Shown: positions 1 through 9,348, counted from the stretch's first letter. The stretch: 64,000 nt of DNA from a bacterium (GCA_028277985.1 JANQFG010000039.1:16197-80196); one strand, 5' to 3'. A program made the numbers and translations. Notes: generated by a model from the letters alone, not told the origin.

Positions 1-1033
1 CACGGCGGACCCGGGCCCGATCGACCTCGGCCAGACTCCGGGCCGTCACGGGGCGGATCTCTTCGCCGTGGATCTCCTTGAGGGCAGCGGAGAGGGATGC
101 CAGTTCATCGCTGAGAGCCGCTACCGACACTCCTTCTGAGAGGCGTCCCACCGCGTGGAGGAATCCGGCTCCCCTGTTGTTGAGCCAGGTGGGTAGACGG
201 AGAGGAATCCAATAGTCGATGTCGGCGTTCGGGAAGGCAAAACCTCGCGGCATCACCCCCCGCACCGTCCATGTCTGTTCGTAGAAGTCGATAGACTGCC
301 CGACGATCCGGGGGTCGGAGCCGAAACGTCGCTCCCACACCTGGGCGGCGAGGAAGATGGACTGGTCCCCCGCCTCACCTTCGCCCGGTGCGAAGAACGT
401 ACCGATCATGGGCGGTACCCCTAGAACGGTGAAGAACTCGGGGGTGGTGGAGGCGCCCTGCCAGACTTCGGCAATCTCCGGTGTTACATAGACTCCTTCA
501 GACAGGTGGTATGCGGCCAGGGCGCCCACGCTTTCCAGGCCATCCCGCCAATCCAGGAATGTCGGATAGTCCAGACCTCCGTCGGCCGGTTCACCTTCGC
601 GGAGAGCGTCGATACGCACGAGGGCGGCTGGATCCGGATAGGGAAGGTCCCTCAGGAGAACCCCGCGTACAACCGTGAACACCGACACGGTGGCCGCCAT
701 GGCCACGGCGAGCGTCACGACCACCGTGGCGGAGTACCCGGGGGCACGTCGCAACACGCGGAGGCCATCCCGCAAGGGTCCGATTCCTCCGCCTACGCTG
801 AGGTCGTGCATGGCCCGACCGGAATGCCACCGGCGGCCCCGGAGGCCGTCTGCGGTCGCGAACAACCAGATGCCGAGCGCCTGACGGAGGTACCAGCGCG
901 AGGCAGCTGCCTCTCCATACGCTTCCACCCGCCGAGTACGCTCCTGGTGGAGGTCCCCTCGGATGGATTCCCCGGTGGGCCCCCGGGGCAGAGCACGATC
1001 CAGAATCCGGTCCGCCCACGTGCGGTAGCTCAC
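1..1033 (-). CDS. ADOP-family (MacB/FtsX-like) ABC permease, N-terminal part
   Basis: Inner-membrane permease of the ADOP type, a MacB/FtsX-like permease with no ATPase domain; the substrate cannot be read from sequence. About 344 residues are present and the gene runs off the left edge. After a short cytosolic N-terminus (start VSYRTWADRILDRAL) comes a first membrane segment (GYSATVVVTLAVAMAATVSVF) and then the periplasmic MacB-PCD-like domain, with family phrases such as FFTVLGVPPMIGTFF and VWERRFGSDPRIVGQSI. The GTG start overlaps the stop of the PadR gene as GTGA, so translation is probably coupled and the pair is one regulator-target unit. The C-terminal FtsX domain lies outside the window. 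Confidence 0.85.
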   Translation of the reverse strand, partial: MSYRTWADRILDRALPRGPTGESIRGDLHQERTRRVEAYGEAAASRWYLRQALGIWLFATADGLRGRRWHSGRAMHDLSVGGGIGPLRDGLRVLRRAPGYSATVVVTLAVAMAATVSVFTVVRGVLLRDLPYPDPAALVRIDALREGEPADGGLDYPTFLDWRDGLESVGALAAYHLSEGVYVTPEIAEVWQGASTTPEFFTVLGVPPMIGTFFAPGEGEAGDQSIFLAAQVWERRFGSDPRIVGQSIDFYEQTWTVRGVMPRGFAFPNADIDYWIPLRLPTWLNNRGAGFLHAVGRLSEGVSVAALSDELASLSAALKEIHGEEIRPVTARSLAEVDRARVRR

Positions 1034-1368
1034 TCGGACCCTCCGGCGAGTACGCCTTCGATGCCATCCCACAGCCGGAGTAGGGCCTGCCGCCGCAGGC
1101 GCAGCACCTCCAGGCCAGCCTCGGTCACGCGGAAACAACGCCGTATATGGCCCTTTCGCCCTTCACCCGGGTCCCGGGCCTTCCACCGAACCAGACCTTT
1201 GCCCTCCAGGCGGTTCAGAGTCGAATAGAGGGCTCCCCGCGTTACCGACCGCCCAACCGACCGATCCAACTCCTCGGCGATCTCCGGGCCAAATGCGTCT
1301 TCGCCCAGTCGAACGATGACCAGTAGCACGAGCTGTTCAAACTCGCCTAAACTGCTTCGTCCGCCCAT
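1030..1368 (-). CDS. PadR-family transcriptional regulator
   Basis: Small winged-helix repressor of about 112 residues. The start MGGRSSLGEFEQLVLL is chosen because GGAGG lies 8 bases upstream; longer in-frame readings extend into the operator region. The PadR core is clear: LGEFEQLVLLVIVRLG (helix 1), then GALYSTLNRLEGKGLVRW, the recognition helix with the typical LYxxLxRLExKGLV pattern, then a short C-terminal helix. It overlaps the downstream permease gene by 4 bp. Such pairs in this kind of genome are usually autoregulated, and a 9-bp inverted repeat lies 40-72 bases upstream. The inducer is unknown. Confidence 0.9.
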   Translation of the reverse strand: MGGRSSLGEFEQLVLLVIVRLGEDAFGPEIAEELDRSVGRSVTRGALYSTLNRLEGKGLVRWKARDPGEGRKGHIRRCFRVTEAGLEVLRLRRQALLRLWDGIEGVLAGGSE

Positions 1369-1407
1369 CCGTAGCACCTCCGTGTCTGATTTCCCGACCG
1401 AACTTAT

Positions 1408-1440
1408 GTCTACAAGATAGACTAAGACTAACTTGTAGAC
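1408..1440. promoter_or_regulatory. candidate PadR operator (9-bp inverted repeat)
   Basis: GTCTACAAG at 1408-1416 is repeated as its exact reverse complement CTTGTAGAC at 1432-1440, with a 15-base spacer. It sits just upstream of the PadR gene that reads leftward, the normal place for an autoregulatory operator. That the PadR protein binds here is inference. Confidence 0.6.
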
Positions 1441-1745
1441 GGAGTCGGTCAAGGGGTACCGACCAACGGACCATCGGATTGATCGATGAGCCGCCGCCTT
1501 GACGGCTGCTATGCGACGCCGATGGTATTGTGCAGACAGTGACAACAACGGAGGCTCACCTAGCTCGATAGCCGCCTAGGTGTGAGAACCAGAGAAACTG
1601 CTCACTGAAAGGCCGGGATGAGAAGCTGGGGGTTGGAGTTGCCCTCTTGGATACCGTCGTCCTGACCTCCCTCGCCTGGTTTGGACTGTGGCCTTCTCAC
1701 CGAATACTGAATCACCCCCAGGCCAAAACACCCGCCCCGCCCATG

Positions 1746-4436
1746 TTAGTCGCGAAGAGCTGTCAGGGGGTCCACCGAAGCAGCGTGCCTCGCGGGAAGC
1801 CAGCTGGCCCCGAAGGCCACTAGGAGGACCAGGACCACGACAGCGACGAGGGTGACCGGATCGAACGCGGAGATCCCGAAGAGGAATCCGTCCAGGAGCC
1901 GACCGACCGAAATGGCCCCGACCAGTCCAACCAAGGTGCCAACGGATCCAAGGACCATTCCCTGGCGCACAACCCGGCCCAGGACCATTCCGGGTAGATC
2001 TCCAACAGCGATTCTCAACCCGATCTCACGGGTCCGTTGCCGAACCGAAAAGGCGATGATGCCGTAGACGCCGATCGCGCCCAAGGCCAAGGCCACCGAA
2101 GCGAAGAGGGTGAGCAGCGTCGAAAGAAGGGTTTCGCGCTCGGTGGTTCTCGCCACCTGGGATTCCAGGGCCCATGGCCGGCCTGCGGGGATCGCCGGAT
2201 CGATCCCACGCAGTGTCCTTCGGACCTCCCGAACCAGCGCTTCTCCGTCCAAACGCCCCCGGACTGAAAGCGTGAGGGAGGGATTCGCCGAGAAGGGACC
2301 CTCGCCGAACGTCATATAGGTTTGGGCTCGAGGCTCTTCTTGAAGCCCCCTCCCCCTGACGTCCTCCACAACTCCGATCACCTCCCTCCACACCGGCTCC
2401 TGGAAGTCGAGATTCACTCTCTTCCCTACGACAGGCTCCTCGCCCCACAGTCTCCGGGCGGCTGTTTCGTTGAGAATGACTGCGCCGATCTCCCGCTCTG
2501 CGTCGATCAGATCGAACGGCCGGCCCTCTATGATCTGGATGCCGTAGGTGTCGAAGTACCCAGGGCTCACGAAGTTCGGATCAGCAGAGTACCACTCGCT
2601 CTCCGACACTCTCTCGGGCATTACGGGCCAATCGCTCATGCCGGTCTGTTGAGGGGTCTGCCAGGACGCGGAAACCGACTCGATCCCGTTCACCTCCTCG
2701 AGCTCCTCCTGGATCCGAGCGTAAAGGGACCGTACTGCACCGGAATCGGGGTAACCCGCTCGCGTCGCGCTGACCTCGATCAGCTGAACGCCCGTGGAGT
2801 CGAAACCAGGATCAACAGCTCGGAGAGCCGTGAGACTTCGGACCAGAAGCGAAGCGCTCGCAACAAGTATCACCGCGGCGGCCACCTGCCCGACGACCAG
2901 GGCTTTTCGAAGCAGAGCACCCGAGGCAGGGAGGGACCCATGGGTTGGGCTAGTTCGGATCACCTCGAATAGGCCGCGCCTCGACATTCGCACCGCCGGC
3001 AGGACGCCGGCGAATGTTCCGGCCAGGAGGGAAAGGGCCAGTGTGAATCCGATGACCGGGACACCCAATTCCAGGCCGTCCGGGATCGGGACTGCAGAGG
3101 GAATGAGGGCAATCAGCGCGCCCCTGCCCCCAAAGGCTAGAGCTATTCCCAATGCCCCTCCGACCAGGCCGACGGCTATGCTTTCCGACAATCCGAGCCA
3201 CAGGAGGTGGCGACGCTCAGCACCAAAGGAGGCCCGAACAGCCATCTCCGGTGCCCTGGCATCTGCTCTGGCCAAGAGAAGGTTGGCCACATTCACACAG
3301 GAGACCACAAGAACAAGGATAACGGCGATACCGAGCAACGCGAGAGTGGCGGATGCCCTCTCCGTCGCGGCTTTCCGTAGCGATGTCACGGCAACATCCC
3401 GAAAGCCCTCGTTGGAGATTCCCGGATACCTCTCCCGAAGGCGGGCGACCGAGAGGCGTAGAGCCTTTTCGGCCTCTCGGGGTTCCACGCCGGGAGCCAG
3501 GCGGCCGATGACCAGGAGGTTGTGCCGCTCAACCGTTCGCGAGTCGAAGGTCGACGGATCGATGCGAACCGGGATCCAAAACTCCTCCCTCCGCCCGGTG
3601 AAGATGTATGCGGAAAGGGGGCGAACGTCGCTGCCCATGATTCCGATGACGGTCCTTTGCTGCCCGTCCAATTCGATGGTGGTTCCGAGGGTTTCGGGGT
3701 CCCCTCCGAAGGCGGTATTCCAGAGACCGTGGCTGATGATGACCACCTCGGCTCCTCCCGGTGTCCCCTCCTCCGGCCGGAAGGTTCGCCCTTGTTCCGG
3801 ACTGACTCCGAGGGTTTCGAAATATCCCGGCCCCACCCGAAGTCCTTCGAGTCGGAGGGGTGTGACCAGACCCGTAAGGTTTGCGTTTGTGGGCGTCAGG
3901 GGAGCCAGGGATTCGAAGACGTTCTGTCCGCGGCTGTACTCCGTGAGTTCCGCCTCTGAGATCCACCCTAGGGAACCTTCCGGAAGGTACCGGTTGTTCA
4001 GTTGGACCAGTTCACCCGGGTCTTCGTAGGGCATCGGTGTCCACAACACCCCCCGAATCACGCTGAAAATGGCCGTATTGGTGCCAATTCCGAGGCCCAT
4101 GGTGAGGACGGCTACGACCGTGAACCCCGGCGACCTGGCCAGGGACCGAACCGTTCGCGACATCCCCGTTATGATGACATCCAACAAACCGTCCCCTCTT
4201 TCACGTTGAGCATTATTCTCGCCGGATCCATGGACAGGTCCGTCGAGCCGAATCCGATACGCGGTCACCAGAGCGTCTTGCAGGAGCCAGGTAGTAGTCC
4301 TGAGACCGGGACCCTTGCCGGGTTCTGAGAGAAACGCCTCATAGGTTTTGCGCAGGTCGGCCTGGCGATCATCCTTGAACCAGCGGGGGTACAGGGCGAG
4401 GAGGAACCACAGAAGGAGCCTTCGTCCCGTTGTCAA
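1746..4436 (-). CDS. ADOP-family ABC transporter permease
   Basis: Full-length ADOP permease of 896 residues. The N-terminal 80 residues match the permease prefix domain (LLLWFLLALYPRWFKDD). Next are the first membrane segment (SPGFTVVAVLTMGLGIGTN), a periplasmic MacB-PCD domain, the first FtsX domain with three membrane helices near 365-480 (LALLGIAVILVLVVSCVNVA, LLLARADARAPEMAVRASFG), a second periplasmic domain, and a second FtsX domain near 770-890 ending DPLTALRD. No Walker motifs are present. The family is MacB-like, but whether these proteins transport, signal or act on the envelope is not established. Its start overlaps the preceding PadR gene by 4 bp (4433-4436). Confidence 0.92.
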   Translation of the reverse strand: MTTGRRLLLWFLLALYPRWFKDDRQADLRKTYEAFLSEPGKGPGLRTTTWLLQDALVTAYRIRLDGPVHGSGENNAQRERGDGLLDVIITGMSRTVRSLARSPGFTVVAVLTMGLGIGTNTAIFSVIRGVLWTPMPYEDPGELVQLNNRYLPEGSLGWISEAELTEYSRGQNVFESLAPLTPTNANLTGLVTPLRLEGLRVGPGYFETLGVSPEQGRTFRPEEGTPGGAEVVIISHGLWNTAFGGDPETLGTTIELDGQQRTVIGIMGSDVRPLSAYIFTGRREEFWIPVRIDPSTFDSRTVERHNLLVIGRLAPGVEPREAEKALRLSVARLRERYPGISNEGFRDVAVTSLRKAATERASATLALLGIAVILVLVVSCVNVANLLLARADARAPEMAVRASFGAERRHLLWLGLSESIAVGLVGGALGIALAFGGRGALIALIPSAVPIPDGLELGVPVIGFTLALSLLAGTFAGVLPAVRMSRRGLFEVIRTSPTHGSLPASGALLRKALVVGQVAAAVILVASASLLVRSLTALRAVDPGFDSTGVQLIEVSATRAGYPDSGAVRSLYARIQEELEEVNGIESVSASWQTPQQTGMSDWPVMPERVSESEWYSADPNFVSPGYFDTYGIQIIEGRPFDLIDAEREIGAVILNETAARRLWGEEPVVGKRVNLDFQEPVWREVIGVVEDVRGRGLQEEPRAQTYMTFGEGPFSANPSLTLSVRGRLDGEALVREVRRTLRGIDPAIPAGRPWALESQVARTTERETLLSTLLTLFASVALALGAIGVYGIIAFSVRQRTREIGLRIAVGDLPGMVLGRVVRQGMVLGSVGTLVGLVGAISVGRLLDGFLFGISAFDPVTLVAVVVLVLLVAFGASWLPARHAASVDPLTALRD

Positions 4437-4798
4437 CGGCCCGAACCGCTTCCTGCGACCAGACCACGGGCTCTGGCAAAATCGACGACACCAGCGAGCA
4501 GCGTGGCCTCGGCGGACAAGACTGCCCGCCCATGGGATGTCAAACGGAAGTACTTCCGGCGAGGGTCCTCCTCCTCAAGGCTCCCCTCGTGATCCGTTTC
4601 CTCTACCAAGCCGGCTTCCAGAAGCTTGACGAGCGTGTAATGCAAGGAACCGGGCCCGATCCTCACAGCACCGTTTGTTCGAGCCGGGACCGCCTTCATG
4701 ATGCCGTAGGCGTGGGCTTCACCGTCCACGAGCGAAAGGAGTACATGAAGAACCGCCGAGGTCATTCTTATTGAGGACGGGGAGGTGGGACTTGGCAT
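4433..4798 (-). CDS. PadR-family transcriptional regulator
   Basis: Winged-helix regulator of 121 residues, paired with and overlapping the downstream ADOP permease. The PadR signature is visible: VLHVLLSLVDGEAHAYGIMK in the first helices and GPGSLHYTLVKLLEAGLV in the recognition helix and wing. The C-terminal helix (ATLLAGVVDFARARGLV) is the usual dimerisation element. AGGAGAG precedes the ATG. A perfect palindrome lies about 20 bp upstream of the start and is the likely operator. It is only distantly related to the other PadR in the window, and its operator differs, so the two units are probably regulated separately. Confidence 0.9.
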   Translation of the reverse strand: MPSPTSPSSIRMTSAVLHVLLSLVDGEAHAYGIMKAVPARTNGAVRIGPGSLHYTLVKLLEAGLVEETDHEGSLEEEDPRRKYFRLTSHGRAVLSAEATLLAGVVDFARARGLVAGSGSGR

Positions 4799-4818
4799 CT
4801 ACTCTCCTGTCATTCGAA

Positions 4819-4835
4819 AACTGAATCATTCAGTT
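4819..4835. promoter_or_regulatory. candidate PadR operator (perfect palindrome)
   Basis: AACTGAA-TCA-TTCAGTT is a perfect dyad with 7-bp arms, 21-37 bases upstream of the second PadR start, followed upstream by AT-rich sequence suited to a promoter. Assignment to the PadR protein is by position. Confidence 0.6.
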
Positions 4836-4979
4836 ATTGAAATAATAGAAAACGAGAGGAATGTAAAGGGTCACAGGGTACAAGAAGGTTTGAGCGAGGC
4901 AACCCGATGGCTCTGACGGGTGGCGGGGGAGTGGAGACCCTCCGAGCCGGCATTGGGATCTCCACGGTGTGCGAGTCTC

Positions 4980-7493
4980 TTATTCTTCTCTCAGCGCCTC
5001 CACAGGTTGGATCCTCAGGCCCCGGGCGGTGGGTACAGCGCAAGCCAGGATTCCCACCAGGAACATGAACGCCGCGCACCCCGCAACAATCGAACCCGGC
5101 CCGACGGCGTAGGTGGAGGGATCATCAACGACCTGGCCGAGGAACCAGAGGGCCAAGGCGATCCCCGCCGCTGTTCCAACGATGAGTTGGAGGAATGCAC
5201 GCCTGGCGATGGCGGAGACGACACGGCCAGAGCTGGCCCCCAGGGCCGTGCGAACACCGATCTCCCGAGTCCGCTGGGAAACGGTGAAGGACATGAGGGC
5301 GAAGAGTCCTGCCCCCGAAAGCACGAGGGCTACCCCTGAAAGGAATAAAAGGAGGAGCGACCCGTACAGCACCCCCTGCATGTCGCCGTTGGGAGCGTCG
5401 TCCAAAGTGTAAGGGTATTGGATCATCGCCTGGGGGTTGATCTGGCCGGTGATTTCTCGGAGCCTGGGGATAAAGGTCAGGGGGTCGTTGCCCATATGGA
5501 CGGCCACCCAAATGGGATGGATCCTTCCCGGCGGCCCTGGTAGGTAGATGCCATCGTCCCGTGCCGGTTCGGCCTCGTTCATGCCCAGATGACCCACCAC
5601 CCCCACGATCTCATGCCATGGACCGGGTTCCTGACCTTCGGGGACGACGTGCCGGATTCGTCGACCGATCGGGTTTTGCCCGCCCAGCAGGTGTTCCACC
5701 AAGGCTGTATTTACGATGACCACGGGAGCGCTCGCCAGGACCGCTGTGTCGGCGTCGACCAGGCTGAAATCACGTCCGTTCCTTATGGGCACCCCGAGGC
5801 CTCTGAAAAAACCGACATCGACACGGGCCTGGCGGACGAGGTGACCCTGATTGTCCTCGGTTCCTTCCTGACCTTCCATCTCGATACGGGCGGCCGGATG
5901 ATCCATGCCTGGTAGGCCAGTACCCATAGCCACGCCCAACACACCGGGCTCGGCTGCAAGCCTACCCAGAAGCGCTTCGTGGGTCGCGGCCACCTCGGCC
6001 CGAAACTCCTCCACCCTGAGATCGTTCTCCACGGCACTGTGATCCGTCCAGGGGACTCGGATAAGCCCCATCATGTATTCCTCTGGAGCGATCTCCATCT
6101 CCACTGAAGCGCCGGCGAGTAATCCCTGCGAGAGAATCCCACCCGCCGCGAGGAAACCCACGGCCAGAGCCACTTCGGCCACAATGAGGACCGTAGAGAT
6201 GCCGCCGAACCGAATCGCCGAACCTGCCCGGGCTCCTTGGAGGCTGTGTTGCACCCGTCTACTGGTGGACTTCAGGGCGGGAACCACCCCTGCGACCACA
6301 GCGCAGAACGCCGCCACAGAAAGGGCGAGGATGACGGTCTTGGGCTTCACCCCCAGGTCAAACCAGAAGGGGGCTTCGATGAAGGCCCGCTGGGCAAAGG
6401 CGTTGGCGAAGGAGTCACCGATGATCAGCCCGAAACCCGCTGAGACCACGGCGAGCACCAGCGACTCCACGAAGAGCTGGGATACGATCCGCCTACGGCT
6501 GGCGCCAAGGGCGGTCCTTATGGCGATCTCGCCTGACCGGGTGGAGGTCCTGGCCAGGATGAGGGTTCCTACGTTCCCGCAAACGATGGCCAGGAGCACG
6601 AGGGCAATGAGCTGGACGAAATAGATCTCTACCCGGTCACTCGGATCGATCCCGGCCGCCATCGCAGTGTACGGCATCACCTGGGGGCGCAGTTGCTCAT
6701 TGGTCTGGGGGAACTCGTTTGCCAGGCGGGCGCCGAGGTTGGTCAGCTCGGCCCGGGCTTCCTCAATTGAGACTCCGTCGGCCAGGCGCCCGAACATGAT
6801 GATGTCCGGACCCATGCCCCTCTCGTAGTCGGTGGGCCTATCACGGAGAGGCAACCAGAGGAGGTCGTGCATGGGAAAGAGGAATCCCTCGGGCATGACA
6901 CCCACCACCTCGTGGGGTGTGGTCCCGATCGAGATCGTTGTTCCCAAGACATCGCTGTCTCCACCCAACCGGGATTGCCACATCTCGTAGGAGAGCACCA
7001 CAACATCCGGCGCTCCAGGCACCTCGTCCGTTTCCAGGAGGGTCCGTCCCATGAGCGGAGGGACGCGGAGGATCTGGAAGGCCGCCGCTGTGATCTCACT
7101 TCCGCGAATAGGTGAGGCTCGCCCGTCATCGGAGATGACGTTGTAGGGATCAGTGCGTGCTGCTGCGATGGCCTCGAAGGTGGTGAGTTCGTCCCGCCAG
7201 ATAAAGAAGTCGTGGAGAGAGCGGACGGCGGTTCGCCCTTCAGCGATGTCCCTGTTCCTCAGGCCAACAACTCGGTCCCCTTCCTCAAAGGGAAGGTCGG
7301 CGGCCATGGAGTCGATGAGGTGAACGGGGATCAGGCTGGCGGGGATCCCAATGGAGAGGGCAAAGACGGCCACCAGCGTGAGGCCCGGATGCCGAAAGAG
7401 CATCCTTACCCCAAGCTTCACGTCGAGCCAGGACGCGCCCATTCCCCCGAGCCACGCCCGCCACGTCTCAAGGGTCCTGGCGAACTCCGTCAT
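4980..7493 (-). CDS. ADOP-family ABC transporter permease
   Basis: Third ADOP permease, 837 residues, without the long prefix domain of its neighbour and without its own PadR gene. It has an N-terminal membrane segment (HPGLTLVAVFALSIGIPASL), a MacB-PCD periplasmic domain with the family phrase EVVGVMPEGFLFP, a first FtsX domain (LIALVLLAIVCGNVGTLILA then TSTRSGEIAIRTALGASRRR), a second periplasmic part, and a C-terminal FtsX domain (MSFTVSQRTREIGVRTALGA) ending QPVEALREE. GGAGGAG precedes the ATG. It ends about 180 bp upstream of the PadR gene at 4798, so the three permeases form a co-directional cluster rather than one tight operon. Substrate unknown. Confidence 0.92.
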   Translation of the reverse strand: MTEFARTLETWRAWLGGMGASWLDVKLGVRMLFRHPGLTLVAVFALSIGIPASLIPVHLIDSMAADLPFEEGDRVVGLRNRDIAEGRTAVRSLHDFFIWRDELTTFEAIAAARTDPYNVISDDGRASPIRGSEITAAAFQILRVPPLMGRTLLETDEVPGAPDVVVLSYEMWQSRLGGDSDVLGTTISIGTTPHEVVGVMPEGFLFPMHDLLWLPLRDRPTDYERGMGPDIIMFGRLADGVSIEEARAELTNLGARLANEFPQTNEQLRPQVMPYTAMAAGIDPSDRVEIYFVQLIALVLLAIVCGNVGTLILARTSTRSGEIAIRTALGASRRRIVSQLFVESLVLAVVSAGFGLIIGDSFANAFAQRAFIEAPFWFDLGVKPKTVILALSVAAFCAVVAGVVPALKSTSRRVQHSLQGARAGSAIRFGGISTVLIVAEVALAVGFLAAGGILSQGLLAGASVEMEIAPEEYMMGLIRVPWTDHSAVENDLRVEEFRAEVAATHEALLGRLAAEPGVLGVAMGTGLPGMDHPAARIEMEGQEGTEDNQGHLVRQARVDVGFFRGLGVPIRNGRDFSLVDADTAVLASAPVVIVNTALVEHLLGGQNPIGRRIRHVVPEGQEPGPWHEIVGVVGHLGMNEAEPARDDGIYLPGPPGRIHPIWVAVHMGNDPLTFIPRLREITGQINPQAMIQYPYTLDDAPNGDMQGVLYGSLLLLFLSGVALVLSGAGLFALMSFTVSQRTREIGVRTALGASSGRVVSAIARRAFLQLIVGTAAGIALALWFLGQVVDDPSTYAVGPGSIVAGCAAFMFLVGILACAVPTARGLRIQPVEALREE

Positions 7494-7531
7494 GCTAGTT
7501 CTCTCCTCCCGGGCGTTGAACGACGATTAAA

Positions 7532-7556
7532 CCCCCGCAGTCTCCGTAGACGGGGG
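7532..7556. promoter_or_regulatory. dyad upstream of the third ADOP permease
   Basis: CCCCC (7532-7536) and GTCT (7540-7543) pair with AGAC (7548-7551) and GGGGG (7552-7556). The inner GTCT/AGAC arms recall the ends of the first PadR operator. It could be an operator for a PadR protein encoded elsewhere or a 5'-UTR hairpin; there is no T-run, so a terminator is unlikely. Confidence 0.35.
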
Positions 7557-7654
7557 AACTGAGATATAGGGGAAACGAGAGGGTGCGGGTCAAGCTTTTT
7601 TTTCTGCCCCTACTCTGCGCTGACCCCGGGAGAATGGGTACGACGAGAGGTCCA

Positions 7655-7884
7655 ATGGAACGCTGGTGGAGGAAGTCTTGAAGCGGGAGATCTTCTTCAC
7701 GGTGACGGAGGCGAAGGTGCTGATCGAGCAGTGGCGGCGGGAGTACGATTCCATCCGGCCTCACAGCTCATTGGGCTACCGGCCTCCGGCCCCGGAGGGC
7801 GCCCGGCCGGATCCAGCGTTCTTGAATCTGCCTACTCTGCGGGGACCTCACCCCCAGGGCGTAGAGGAAGGTGTGAGACCGTAG
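7655..7884 (+). pseudogene. IS3-family transposase (OrfB) C-terminal remnant
   Basis: The reading frame gives NGTLVEEVLKREIFFTVTEA then KVLIEQWRREYDSIRPHSSL and GYRPPAPE, the classic C-terminal end of the rve integrase core of IS3-family OrfB, including the family signature RPHSSLGY. The DDE catalytic residues upstream are missing, there is no OrfA, and no terminal inverted repeats are recognisable. The fragment lies about 80 bp outside the tRNA-Ile attachment site and so belongs to the chromosome side. Confidence 0.8.
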
Positions 7885-7923
7885 GTGCTACCGTGAGTGG
7901 GGGCACGCCAGGGAAGGATCCAT

Positions 7924-8009
7924 AGGTTGAGGATAGGTTTTGGATTCACTAGCTTTACTGGCTCTTGGGGCCTGTAGCTCAGGTGGTTAGAGCGCACGCC
8001 TGATAAGCG
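7924..8009 (+). repeat. attL: left copy of the 86-bp att/tRNA duplication
   Basis: Aligned without gaps to 54595-54680. Positions 7965-8009 (45 bp) are identical to 54636-54680; the preceding 41 bp match with 6 mismatches. The identical part covers the tRNA-Ile 5' half through the anticodon loop and the 3' side of the anticodon stem. Identity stops at 8010. This marks the left junction of the integrated element. Confidence 0.85.
7968..8009 (+). pseudogene. tRNA-Ile 5' half left by integration
   Basis: Acceptor strand GGGCCTG, D-arm and anticodon arm with the GAT anticodon loop are present, identical to the intact tRNA at 54639. After 8009 the sequence no longer supplies a T-arm or an acceptor partner, so this half cannot give a functional tRNA. 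Confidence 0.85.
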
Positions 8010-8639
8010 ATACCAGGAGTATACTTCCTCGCGCATCCTGCTCCAAAACCCGCATAAAACCTAGAGAGGCGCGTGCAGCTTGCTCCTCTCAAACCCCTAC
8101 GTGGTGCAGCCTGCAGGACCGAGTTGACACTGGAATTGACACCAGTGAGAAGGCGGGAGTGCGAACCTAGCTTCGTGAAGGATCCCAGGCCCGGACTTAT
8201 GGCGGGCATAGGCTTCGGTAAAACGGACCAGGGTAAGCTCGAACTACTGACCTCACACATATCAGGCGTCCCAGGAAAAGCCAGAATCCGGCAGGATACC
8301 GTCTAAGTCATTGACGGGCCGCACGATCTGTCGTCCTTCGCATGATGAGATGTCGGGATCTGCCGCCATTTACCACGGGAATCGTGCCAGGGGGGTTCGA
8401 CGTGAGGTGGGGAGGAGGGGGAGTGTGGTTTGACGGCTAGCTAGAAACCGGAATAAAAACCGAACACGTGCATTGGCAAGGTCTTCCTCTCGGCCTGCGT
8501 GTGCGCAACGGAATCCACCGTCGTAGTCCAGGTCTCTGAATCCAATCCTTGCCCCCAACATACCCACAACGCATGATTTCCCTGGGGGCGAATGCCTAGA
8601 CCCGTGACCCAACTACCGAACTAGGATTAGGGCGACCCA
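8010..8639. other. left terminal non-coding region of the element
   Basis: No convincing gene on either strand. It holds the tandem 12-bp TTGACAC repeats (8122-8145). The remainder shows no recognisable feature. Confidence 0.5.
8122..8145 (+). repeat. tandem 12-bp repeats, candidate integrase arm sites (left)
   Basis: AGTTGACACTGG at 8122-8133 is followed directly by AATTGACACCAG at 8134-8145. The same two 12-mers occur in tandem, in the other order, at 54548-54571 near the right end. In the excised circle they would flank the core at about 112 bp and 65 bp, which suits arm-type sites of a lambda-like tyrosine integrase. Function inferred. Confidence 0.6.
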
Positions 8640-8990
8640 GTGAATGAGACCGAGGCCAGGCAACTCTTAGATCTGGAGGCAACCGCATCTCCCTCCCAGG
8701 TGAAGGCGGCGTACCGAAGGATGCTGAAGCGGTGGCATCCTGACCTCTTCTCCTCCGATCCTGCGTCGTACCCTGAGGCGATCCGTCAGACTCAGCGCAT
8801 CAACGATGCCTATAAACTGCTTGTCTGGGATGCTAGTCGGCAAAGTCGGCAGCAGGACCGAATGGAGGCGGTGGCTTGGGACAGGAAGCCGATTCGAACC
8901 GTCGAGAATTGGCCCCGTACCTTTTGGCTGTGGTTGACGGGCATAGGAGGGATTCCGGCAGCCATCGACATTCTCCACCGCATATTCTAA
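8640..8990 (+). CDS. J-domain protein with C-terminal membrane segment
   Basis: Protein of 116 residues. Residues 1-60 form a DnaJ-type J domain: EARQLLDLEATASPSQVKAA, then AYRRMLKRWHPDLF with the essential HPD tripeptide that stimulates Hsp70, then INDAYKLL. There is no G/F region, zinc domain or substrate domain. The last 30 residues (TFWLWLTGIGGIPAAIDILH) are hydrophobic enough for one membrane segment, so it probably recruits host DnaK to a membrane site. It stands alone near the left end of the element, and its substrate is unknown. Confidence 0.8.
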   Translation: MNETEARQLLDLEATASPSQVKAAYRRMLKRWHPDLFSSDPASYPEAIRQTQRINDAYKLLVWDASRQSRQQDRMEAVAWDRKPIRTVENWPRTFWLWLTGIGGIPAAIDILHRIF

Positions 8991-9048
8991 GTTAACCAAC
9001 CTCGGATGATGTGGAGCACTAGCGGGAGAGGTATTTCGGGTCCCTAGC

Positions 9049-9186
9049 CTACCCCTGACCCGTTCCTTCGCCTGGTGGCCGTTCACTGGGGTTGTCACTC
9101 TGTTCCTGGTGATCCTCCTCCAGCCTCCGCCTCTCGTCCCGTAGCTTCTCCTTCTCCGTTGGCTTCGTCCAATCCTCTGTCGGCAT
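9049..9186 (-). CDS. possible 45-residue charged protein
   Basis: A short minus-strand reading frame starts MPTEDWTKPTEKEKLRDERR and ends GEGTGQG. It is very rich in Glu, Lys, Arg and Asp and could form one amphipathic helix. Codon choice looks coding-like but there is no clear Shine-Dalgarno. It is divergent from the gene at 9349. Not recognised; it may be spurious. Confidence 0.3.
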   Translation of the reverse strand: MPTEDWTKPTEKEKLRDERRRLEEDHQEQSDNPSERPPGEGTGQG

Positions 9187-9348
9187 CCTAAGCCAGCCTA
9201 AGTACCCCATGCCTCCTCCTGGTTGAAGTGTGCTCCACGATGGCTTGAAGTGGAAGAGAGGGACATAGCTGGATCGGACACATTCTCGGATATTGACCGA
9301 ACAAAACCCGAAGACTTACTCTTCTGGTCCCCCCACCAGGAGAGCGAC

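Noticed and set aside
506..1228. Plus-strand frame of 240 codons antisense to the first permease and PadR
   Set aside because: It is the antisense shadow of two well-supported minus-strand genes in GC-rich DNA.
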